Origin: Owenia fusiformis
Lineage: Eukaryota; Annelida; Polychaeta; Sabellida; Oweniidae
DNA length: 64,000 nt
Assembly (NCBI GenBank): GCA_903813345.2
Contig: CAIIXF020000009.1
Coordinates: 17,073,759-17,137,758, forward strand
Direction of reading: 5' to 3'
Shown here: positions 33,666 to 45,400 of the stretch, in pieces
How the letters are laid out: each line of letters opens with the position of its first letter
Numbering within the stretch: position 1 is the first letter of the stretch
Notes under the pieces: model-generated
Seen by the model: only the letters and a program-made list of their open reading frames with translations
Told to the model about the DNA's origin: nothing
Database searches by the model: none
Position numbers and translations under genes: made by a program

Positions 33666-36287
33666 TGAGTAATGTACTCCATCATCATGATGTGTAGCAA
33701 TACACTCCATCATCATGATGTGTAGCAATACTCTCCATCATCATGGATGTGTAGCAATACTCTCCATCATCATGACGTGTAGCAATACTCCATCATCATC
33801 ATGTGTAGCAATACACTCCAACATCATGATGTGTAGCAATACACTCCAACATCATGATGTGTAGCAATACTCTCCATCATCATGATGTGTAGCAATACAC
33901 TCCATCATCATGATGTGTAGCAATACACTCCATCATCATGATGTGTAGCAATACACTCCAACATCATGATGTGTAGCAATACACTCCAACATCATGATGT
34001 GTAGCAATACACTCCAACATCATGATGTGTAGCAATGCACTCCAACATCATGATGTGTAGCAATACATTCCAACATCATGATGTGTAGCAATACTTTCCA
34101 ACATCATGATGTGTAGCAATACTCTCCATCATCATGATTTGTAGCAATACTCCATCATCATGATGTGTAGCAATACTCCATCATCATGATGTGTAGCAAT
34201 ACTCTCCATCATCATGATTTGTAGCAATACTCCATCATCATGATGTGTAGCAATACTCCATCATCATGATGTGTAGCAATACTCCATCATCATGATGTGT
34301 AGCATTACTCTCCATCATCATGATGTGTAGCAATACTCCATCATCATGATGTGTAGCAATACACTCCAATATCATGATGTGTAGCAATACACTCCATCAT
34401 CATGATGTGTAGCAATACACTCCAACATTATGCTTTGTAGCAATACTTTCCATCATCATGATGTGTAGCAATACACTCCAACATCATGATTTGTAGCAAT
34501 ACTCCATCATCATGATGTGTAGCAATACTCCATCATCATGATGTGTAGCAATACTCCATCATCATGATGTGTAGCAATACACTCCAACATCATGATGTGT
34601 AGCATTACTCTCCATCATCATGATGTGTAGCAATACTCCATCATCATGATGTGTAGCAATACACTCCATCATCATGATGTGTAGCAATACACTCCAACAT
34701 CATGATGTGTAGCAATACACTCCATCATCATGATGTGTAGCAATACACTCCAACATTATGATTTGTAGCAATACTTTCCATCATCATGATGAATAGCAAT
34801 ACACTCCAACATCATGATGTGTAGCAATACTCCATCATCATGATGTGTAGCAATACTCCATCATCATGATGTGTAGCAATACTCCATCATCATGAAATGT
34901 AGCAATACTCCATCATCATGATGTGTAGCAATACTCTCCATCATCATGATGTGTAGCAATACTCCATCATCATGATGTGTAGCAATACTCTCCATTATCA
35001 TGATGTGTAGCAATACTCCATCATCATGATGTGTAGCAATACACTCCAACATCGTGATGTGTAGCAATACTCCATCATCATGATGTGTAGCATTACTCTC
35101 CATCATCATGATGTGTAGCAATACTCCATCATCATGATGTGTAGCAATACACTCCATCATCATGATGTGTAGCAATACACTCCAACATCATGATGTGTAG
35201 CAATACACTCCATCATCATGATGTGTAGCAATACACTCCAACATTATGATTTGTAGCAATACTTTCCATCATCATGATGTATAGCAATACACTCCAACAT
35301 CATGATGTGTAGCAATACTCCATCATCATGATGTGTAGCAATACTCCATCATCATGATGTGTAGCAATACTCCATCATCATGAAATGTAGCAATACTCCA
35401 TCATCACGATGTGTAGCAATACTCTCCATCATCATGATGTGTAGCAATACTCCATCATCATGATGTGTAGCAATACTCTCCATCATCATGATGTGTAGCA
35501 ATACTCCATCATCATCATGTGTAACAATACTCTCTATCATCATGATGTGTAGCAATACTCCATCATCATGATGTGTAGCAATACTCCATCATCATGAAAT
35601 GTAGCAATACTCCATCATCATGATGTGTAGCAATACTCTCCATCATCATGATGTGTAGCAATACTCCATCATCATGATGTGTAGCAATACTCTCCATTAT
35701 CATGATGTGTAGCAATACTCCATCATCATGATGTGTAGCAATACACTCCAACATCGTGATGTGTAGCAATACTCCATCATCATGATGTGTAGCATTACTC
35801 TCCATCATCATGATGTGTAGCAATACTCCATCATCATGATGTGTAGCAATACACTCCATCATCATGATGTGTAGCAATACACTCCAACATCATGATGTGT
35901 AGCAATACACTCCATCATCATGATGTGTAGCAATACACTCCAACATTATGATTTGTAGCAATACTTTCCATCATCATGATGTATAGCAATACACTCCAAC
36001 ATCATGATGTGTAGCAATACTCCATCATCATGATGTGTAGCAATACTCCATCATCATGATGTGTAGCAATACTCCATCATCATGAAATGTAGCAATACTC
36101 CATCATCACGATGTGTAGCAATACTCTCCATCATCATGATGTGTAGCAATACTCCATCATCATGATGTGTAGCAATACTCTCCATCATCATGATGTGTAG
36201 CAATACTCCATCATCATCATGTGTAACAATACTCTCTATCATCATGATGTGTAGCAATACTCCATCATCATGATGTGTAGCAATAAG
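33665..36287. repeat. Satellite array, 26/28-bp units, with 702-bp higher-order repeat
   Basis: The unit is TCCATCATCATGATGTGTAG CAATAC with an optional AC or TC dinucleotide. CATCATGATG is a perfect palindrome inside each unit. A block of 702 bp is repeated almost exactly: minus-strand frames at 34,864-35,175 and 35,566-35,877 are identical, as are segments at 35,352 and 36,054. The minus-strand frames (Met-, His- and Asp-rich) are translations of satellite and not genes. The array ends 57 bp before the receptor gene's stop codon and so lies in the receptor's 3' flank or 3'UTR. Confidence 0.95.
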
Positions 36288-36344
36288 TGAAATGATATGA
36301 AGTAATACACCCCTAATGTGCAACAATCAGCTTCTTCCCTATTC

Positions 36345-36467
36345 CTAGATATCAACTGGTGTATTTAACGTTGATCTTCCACGAGTGCCATTTGTGTCGT
36401 ACCCAGAACCCTGCGACCTCTTTTTCTTCTTTTGTATCCCAAATGACTTCACCAAAGCCCCACGTAC
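36345..36467 (-). CDS. Receptor exon 13: cytoplasmic tail and stop
   Basis: Encodes VRGALVKSFGIQKKKKRSQG, then SGYDTNGTRGRSTLNTPVDI and TAG at 36,347-36,345. The tail starts with the conserved VR after TM7, has a Lys cluster and Ser/Thr sites, and ends PVDI, which fits a class II PDZ-binding pattern (hydrophobic-x-hydrophobic). Confidence 0.92.
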   Translation of the reverse strand, partial: VRGALVKSFGIQKKKKRSQGSGYDTNGTRGRSTLNTPVDI

Positions 36468-39400
36468 CTGAAAGCAAGGGCACACCCACGTTACATATAC
36501 ATGCACCAAGTAGTCATGCATACATGTCATGCACCCATGCAATATAACTATACATTGAATAGGTTAAAGAATTATACTCATGATTCAATCATAAAATTTC
36601 AACAATCAATCATTAGTATAGTTAGCAAACATACTTAATATCAACTTACTTAGAAGAAAGTGATATAGAATTAGATATGATAAAATGTTCAAGCATGGAA
36701 TAATCAAAATATCTCTACGATAGGTAGCAAAATATTTAGTCTGCTTGTTGAATGTCCAGGACCCAAACAATCAGTGGTTTATCTCACAAGATAGACTCTT
36801 TGCAAAAAATGCAACAGATATTACACAAATATGATAACAGAAGACTGTCGTCCTTGTAGTAAACAGTTGTCCTTATAAATTCCAATAGGAACGAGTTTTT
36901 AAGCTACACGTTTTAAGAGAACTTCTACGCGAACGTGTAATATTATGAACTACACGTATTAATGCCCCATACATGTCATGCACCCATGCAATATAACTAT
37001 ACATTGAATAGGTTAAAGAATTATACTCATGATTCAATCATAAAATTTCAACAATCAATCATTAGTATAGTTAGCAAACATACTTAATATCAACTTACTT
37101 AGAAGAAAGTGATATAGAATTAGATATGATAAAATGTTCAAGCTTGGAATAATCAAAATATCTCTACGATAGGTAGCAAAATATTTAGTTGAATGTTGAA
37201 TGTCCAGGACGCAAACAATCAGTGGTTTATCTCACAAGATAGACTCTGCGAAAAATGCAACAGATATTACACAAATACGATAACAGAAGACAATCGTCCT
37301 TGTAGTAAACAGTTGTCCTTATAAATTCCAAAAGGAATGAGTTTTTAAGCTACACGTTTTAAGAGAACTTCTACGCGAACGTGTAATATTATGAACTACA
37401 CGTATTAATGCCCCCCTCTCAATTGTTTTTCCAGGAACCGTATTACAATTAATTTCCTTATACCTTTATACTCAATCAGGCAAGCAAATATTTTGAAGGG
37501 TAGAGCTAATCCATAGAGTACCACAATTCCACACGTTAACGCTAGTTATCTTAAAACATATTGCCTAACCTCCCTACTGACCATGCCTACAACGGGGTCA
37601 TTCGCAAAATTTAGTGCAGGGTTAATTGTAGGGTGAGAAATAACTACCTATTTATTCTGGATTAGTAAAAGGAGTCTATACATATTAGGGAGCTTTCGTC
37701 CCATCTAAATTCTTATACAGCGGGCTTACTTATGCGATTGCCCTGTGCAAGCTTTACGGGAAGCGATTGTCCCTCCAAACACTAGAAATAACATCCAATA
37801 CGTTGATCTTTATTACTTGAACATTTATGTAAAATGTTTCAACAGTAATATGTTTTCAAGCACATGATCAATCAAAACAATATGATGATCGGGCTAATCT
37901 CAGATTTTTTTGTTTAATAGAACTTTTTTTATATTCTAATTTGGATGGACAAAAGCTTATAAAACAGCACAAATTTTTATTTTTCCGTGAATGTTTAGAC
38001 ATAGATACCATTAACATATATCGCAACTTTATAGTTGCAGAGTTGAAAAAGGACTTTTCACTATCACTGTTTGTGATATCCTGACATAGTTCAATGACCT
38101 CATATTGAGAATAGCAACCAAACGACATGCACGTCTGCTTTGCACTCAGAGTCTGGTTGTGATTGAGCCATCTACAGTGATCATTCTTCTTTCTTGGTCG
38201 TACGCATCTGTATGTATGTATCTTATATGTCTTGTCTGGACCCCGCTATTGGTGTGTCCATCCACATATATTATGTCCGAATCACCTTGACTTTGTTTAG
38301 CCTCAGACGAATGTATCGTATATGAACCACAGTATTTGGATGAGCAAGTAAGGAATGGGTTGTAACATGATGGTATTCCCGGAAACTTACAACTCACCTC
38401 CTCATTAAACATGCAGTGGAATAGAAAGATGAAGAAACCCTGGAAAATAATGAATTGGATGATTTAATGGAATTTTCAACCATCAGATGGATTTTCTGAA
38501 ACTTGAATTCATGTATATGTTTTACAAAAGATTATTTCGCATTGGCTATCAATTGTTAAAGAAATGTTACAAAACTTTAAAATGCTATAGGCTCAATCTT
38601 GAAAAATCATAATTTTCAAGAAATTATGATTTTGTAAGATATATCAAGGAAATTTCACACAAGTTCACCCGCATTGTTACACGATGTATAAGGGCATATA
38701 TGGTCACTGTTCCCACATACTGACCTACCTGGAGCGTATTTAGAATAGCGAATATGTACTGAAATGCGACTGTTCCCTCCTGAATAGCAAGTGCCCCAAA
38801 CACCCATGTCATCCCCATTACTGGCAGCAAGACAACGCTTGTACGTATACCAGCCCTAGAGTTGAATACGAAAAACATACTGGAGATGACGTCCCTTTAA
38901 GATTATATGGTTTCTCCCAAAACAGATCTATTAATTTATACCTAAATATTATAGAATTTACAACTTACACACATTACGTTTTATGAAGAAAATCTATAAG
39001 TCTGTTGTTGTACCTGACTTTATCAACCAGATTCTTTTCTGCATTTCTCTTCACAGACAGAAAGGTCTTTATGACAAATCCAAGAACGACACAATTAACC
39101 TGCAATATTAAGTTAGCTGAATATAGTATTAAGTAATATGATAATCGTATAATATAATATAATTTTTAGGAGTACGGTTATTTTTAGGATTCCTTTCTTC
39201 ATTCTAAGGTTATTTACTAAAGTATACGTTTATCAAGCGTTCTTCTAGGAAAAAACTTGAAATGCAATAAAAAGAACTTTATAGCCTAAAGACATAAATG
39301 TATGCTTCAATAATGTATGTTATAATAATAACAAAGCTAATCTGATTCTCATTCGGCATATCTTTCTGTTTCATTAGAAATATGCTGGCATTTCATGGTT

Positions 39401-42400
39401 GAGAATTAATGAGATGTCATAGTGTATCATGATGTAATTAGGCTATCATATAATAAATCTACGGATATTATATTGGGCATCGGGACTTTGGTCATCACCA
39501 CATGTCACTTAGTAGATACAAAACAATTCCTTGTCGAAAGCGCTCTAATATTAATTCATCTGAGTCTAAGTACTTTCCAATTGTTAATCTGTTTCTATTA
39601 TCTCTGATTAAGTAATCTCACGAGGAAATATTGCTTTCATGTAGCAGCCAGCAATACAACTGGTTAATACCAATTGCAGTATTACATGGCTTATCCATTA
39701 AATATTCATGTCTGCTTCTACTAGTTCAAATGGAAAACAACGCGTGAATCAGGATAATGACGGTTATAACATGATGATTGGTAATGAGAGGAACGATTGA
39801 CTTGGTAAATAAAAAGCAATTTTTATGATGTCCTTTTTATTTTAAGTAACAATGGGGACATAAAAATCAGTATTAGATTTGAAAGGTTTCATAACACCAG
39901 CTTGATCTACTAGCTACTGTATTTTATTTTTATCTCAATAGTACATGCGCTTAATGAGAAACACTGAGCTAAAATGTACTCAACTAACATCCTAGGATAT
40001 CCTGATGATATTCTTCTTATAGTCAGTGCACGCTAATCATCCTCAAATCAAAGATTAATTGTCGCATTCCGTTTATTGTTATAATGTATTTTGAGGAATG
40101 ACGAAATTAAAGAGGCTCTATGCCATTGCATAGGATAGCACAATCAAGACCCCTCTGGACTTTTTTTGCATATTGAGTTTCACCACATATATACTTACCA
40201 ATGAAGTCCCAAATCCCCCTCTTTCAGTGTTAATTTTGTGATTGTGCTGGCCGATCTAATTATTTTCGAAGAAATTAATTCAATCTGAAGTTTGAATATA
40301 CCGGGAAAGTCCTCCTGTTATCTGATTGGTCGTTGAATTTGTTAATTGTTGAATTTGTTAAACCTGATTGGCTGCCTGGTTCAAGGCGCTTGTGGGCGCT
40401 TGTGTGGCTCAATGGGGATTCCCCTCGCTAGCCGAGGAATCGATTGTGTTTAATTCTGGAGTTTGGTTGATCTGATGATTATTTCCGATATTTCGGCAAT
40501 AATATACCCAAAAGTTATTCTCAAGATATATCCATGGTATGTGAGATATTATATGATCAATATCAATAGGACATCATTGATTGTCTGGGGGAGAAACCTA
40601 TGGCATAATTCAACTTTAAAGGTAATCTATACCAAATGTTTTACAGAAAAAGATGTATCTCATTATGTTATACAAAAGGACAGAGAACTATTTACACTAA
40701 AAATGATGTAAATAGTTCTTTGTATACAAAACCCATTGCAAATAATAAAATAACTAATAAAAAGGTACATTTCCATTAGTGAATAATTTTATGCCTACCA
40801 GAACAACAGCCAGCGCTGGTATGATGAAGGAGAGTCGCAGATAGAATCGATCCGATAGCCAGCAACTGAAATACATCATGCAGACAGTAAATGTTATTCA
40901 CAGTGCAAACGACTTGTGACCAAATCGTTTCCAAAAACGGACCCCGGTGTACGAAACAGTTGTTGCTTTACTACTTTTGGATATTAAAATATAATATAAT
41001 TTAACAAAGACATATGAAAAACTCTTGACATGAGAGCATTTTCTGTGAGCTTGATAGTTTTTTCTCATAAATATTGTCAAACTGAAAATTATCTTACTGT
41101 ACATCGCTGATGTACGATTCATGCCTAACAGCCACTGATATTCCTACTATAATCGCTGGGGGAAACCAACCAGTTGCAGAGAAGTGACTCATGCGTAAAC
41201 GACTTGCCGCACTCCTAGTGCGTAACTTGATGTAAAGGAACAGGCCTTGGTTCAACATCCAGAAGAAACATGCCAGGAATGAATAGTGAAGTAATATCGC
41301 AACAACAAAACAAGCTACCTGAAACAAACATGAAACGATTCATAGAACTGTTTCTCGACATAATATTAATCATTAATCTTACAAATGCATTTATTATCAT
41401 TCGAATCAACGTAAATCTTAAGGTTTCAGACGCTCCTATTTCATAAAATCATGTTGTAGGCCGAACATGGGCACTCTAAAGGGCATACAGAGAAAAACAT
41501 CGTCCTCACATTCCAGTCGTTGAATTGATTGTACTATATACTTGTACATAATACAGGTCTAGACTTTCCGGACCACCTGTTCCTCTCTCCCGAGCATGTT
41601 TCTCCATACGCGCACATCGCGAATAGATGTTAAAATCATCATTTGAAAATCAAAATCAATTTTTCTTGTGTATTAAGATTTTTGTGTGTTATAAGCTATG
41701 CGGACAGTCATGTGAATTTTCAAAATCACGCCATTTAATTTCCTGGAACATTTGAAGCTCGAAATTTTGACAAATAAAAATAGAAATAGCACAGGGAGAT
41801 ATGCTGATTACTCAATTAGTACAAAATAAGTACTAAATTAGAACTGTGGCAAAAGTGCACTCATGTCATGAGTGCTAATTTAGTACTAATTCATGATGAG
41901 TACTCATTTGGTGCTGAAGAACAATTTTATTACTATTTTATCACTCATGATATGAGTACTCATTTAGTACTAAAACATGCAATAAATCAGTACTCATGTC
42001 ATAAGTGCTCATTTGAGTACAAATATTTGCTTAAATAAGTACTCAATTAGCGCTGAAATGCCATGAGTACTATCTTAGTACTCGGCATATCTCCCTGTGT
42101 ACTCCCTGTAAAATGTTAATTCAAAACGATTCTCTATTGTTACCGCATTTTGAAAGACTTTAGTGGAGGGGCAAAAGAGTGTAAAGAGAATAATTACCTC
42201 TTACGTAAGGCGAGACACAGCTAGGTTAAAATGGCGGTGACAAGATGCCATAAAGGATAGGTGATATGGTGAACTGAATTCAACAATGTTTTTCTCTTAA
42301 ACCAATTATTGAAAATATTCTGTAAAAAACTTGGTCCTTTATGTAATGTTGACTGATTGGCAACAATTTTATGGAAAAATTATTTATAAATATTTTATAT

Positions 42401-45400
42401 AACTGTTTTTGTTAAAAAATGTGTTTTTAGTGCAATTGTTTTTTGTTCCTTTCTACCAATACTTGAGAATGAAATGAAATGTCTTTCCGAACCTTGTTGG
42501 AACAAAATAGCATATACAGCATTTTCTTAGACCTCTCAATATTATAGTTATACAAAGGAAATTTTGATTTAACAAAAGGTATGCAAAAACTTTAAACAAA
42601 ACCCCCCAAAATAGATAAAAATTAAGATAAACCTTTTATTTCATTAACAATATACTTTTTTAAAATCAACCAAACTTTCCATTGTACAATTACAATATTG
42701 ACCTAAACATGTTGTCTTTATGTCGTTTTGTTCCAATTAGGTTCGGATGGATGTTTCATTTCATTCCGAATATATGATACCAAGAACGAAAGAAGTGTCT
42801 GATGTGTTTTCTAAAACAATTTAGAGAAAAGTATACATATATAATTCAAATTATATATTACCATCCAAAAGATGACCATTAAATTGACGATGTGTAAACT
42901 TTTCAGAATGTCTTGATGACAAGTTTAAGAGAAACGCGTTTTCAAATAGTTCACCTTATTAATACCACTCCTTTCATATTATGATCCATCCTTCTCCAAA
43001 GGACTTTTTATATGCTTAAATTCATTCAAATTTATATAAAATACTATATACCCTTGCTTCAAGGATGATTATGATCGTTCAAAACATGTTTTCATGGCCA
43101 CTTTGCCCCACTGGGCCGTTTTGACTCATGTTCGATTATTACAACTGTTGAATATATTTACTCGTGACTGACTAGCATTTCAACGACACTTGTATCATAC
43201 CTTATTGTGGGTAGCATCCGCCCCAACTATGAACACAGTCTGAGACACTATAAGAGCAGCGGCCAGATTCAACAAAATGAAGGCCCTGTCTGACCTGTAC
43301 AATCTGAAACATTGCAGGAAACATTCAGAACGTGATTGCAACTTATTCAGATGTAACAATTGATTCTAAAGTAAAATCCTTATGACCATCTGCCGATTTG
43401 TCATATTTGCCTTACTCTCTGATTATTATCCCACCGAACGAAGTTCGAGGGGGATATAGAGAAACCGTCCGTCCGTTCGTCTGTCCGTCCGTTCGTTATA
43501 GACAATGATCAAATTATTGCACGCATCATCAGGGGTACACCCATCATACACGAATAGTTAGCTATTATGGATTTTTAAACATGTGCTTGTCAAAACAATC
43601 AGATTTTCTTTGGTCTGTAGGAAAGGTCAAAATATTTTGTATATCAGAAATCCGGGATCAGAAACCGAATTGTGTTTGCTTTTCACAAGCAATCACAATA
43701 ATGTGTTAAACAATGACAATAAATCGCATCGTCAATTAATTATACTCCAGTTATAAAAGATCAAATGTACATAAACCTCTAATAATAATATGATCTTTTT
43801 GATGCAGTAATACGACTAGTTGAGTTTGGGGCATTAAATCTCGAAAACGAAACCCACAACCAAAACTGTCTTTTATCTGTTTCTTAGGCTAGACGAAAAT
43901 GATTGGATCCGATGTGTCACACTCTGATCTGATATCAATATTTCCCATACAATATATTGGCTGTTATTATTTCAGAAATGATTTCTGCACTGAACTAATT
44001 TGGATAATATTTGGTAGACGTCCCAAATTTTACGTAATTATAAATTGTAGCATTAGAATTCGTGATTATGGAAGACTGGGTCGAAGATTAATGACATCTT
44101 ACAACTGCAAGATTTGTTTTATCCCTGGATTAGTCTAAACATTCACCTAAATCCACATGAATTGATGAAGTTGTTTTGTTATTTTTGCTGTTTTTGTTTT
44201 GGTATAGGATAAAGCAGTTATGTACCGTCGGTTTGGATATGGGGTTTATCCCTCGAGAAATATGCATATCTACCTTCTGTCCCTGCGGTCCCTCAGGTAG
44301 ATATGCATATCTCCCATTGGATAAACCCCATATCCAAAACCTCCCAGTACACAACCCTTATATATACGACTGTGCAGATATAAGATTACACACATGAATA
44401 TTAGATAACATTCCTGGATATAAGATTACACACATGCATATTAGATAACACACCTGAATATTAGATAACACACCTGAATATTAGGTAACACACCTGAATA
44501 TAAAATAAAGTGCCACTGTGAGGAGCAATGACAGGAGGGATACCGCACATCCTACATACGTGATAATACTCAAGGCAGTATCATCCATTTTACTCATCTA
44601 AAACATAAATATACAAATTGATTCATGTTTATCAAGCTCTCTGTTCATACTATTTTCATATTATTGCACTTTTTGAATTTTGATTTATACGCTTGTATAA
44701 ATGATTTTATGCTCATAAAATGATAATATTTGTTCTTTGTTTGTTTTCAAAACCATGATTATGTTATTGTTAACTTACTTTGACATCTGATGTCTGCATA
44801 AGGATGGCAAAGCTAGTTAGGTGATTACAATGGCACGTTGTGGAGCTGACACTTGAGCTGTGTGCTCTGCATCCAGATGACGACCATGAACTAGAACATA
44901 ACGGAACATGTACAATATGATAACTAAACAAAATATTTCACTGATTTCCCTGATGCTCGTGTTTAAAAACTTTTATTTATAACTAACAGCGCATAATAAT
45001 GATGATGTAGAAGTCATATCCATTAATCTTGCTCCTCATCGTGAGCCCTCTTGCGTTTGGAAATACCCAGAGAAGTCAAGAGAACAGCCTTTTTCATTAT
45101 CGCATCCATGGGTGCTATCCGGGAGTGCTATATTGTGATTAGTTTGTCGGGCAAGTGGATGGGCGAACTCGTGGATCGGCGAGCGTCGCACTTAATTTTG
45201 GGTTTACAAAAAGACCGACCGCCGACCACCGATAAGTCACTCTCCATAGTTGGGTACACGTGATCGGTGGCTTGTCGTTTACATAAAGATGAATATTAGA
45301 TGCAAAATTAGAAGAGGAAAATAAAACTAAAAACTAGGAATCCTTTACAAGTACCTCCACAAGGTGGTGATTAAAATATGTCGTCATCAATCTGGTAAAA

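Noticed and set aside
33665-36287. CRISPR-like array of CATCATGATG repeats
   Set aside because: Same reasons: a contiguous tandem satellite with no spacers and no cas genes.
34864-36326. Minus-strand frames such as MLHIMMMESIATHHDDGVLL
   Set aside because: Satellite translation. Identical copies 702 bp apart reflect the higher-order repeat, not paralogous proteins.
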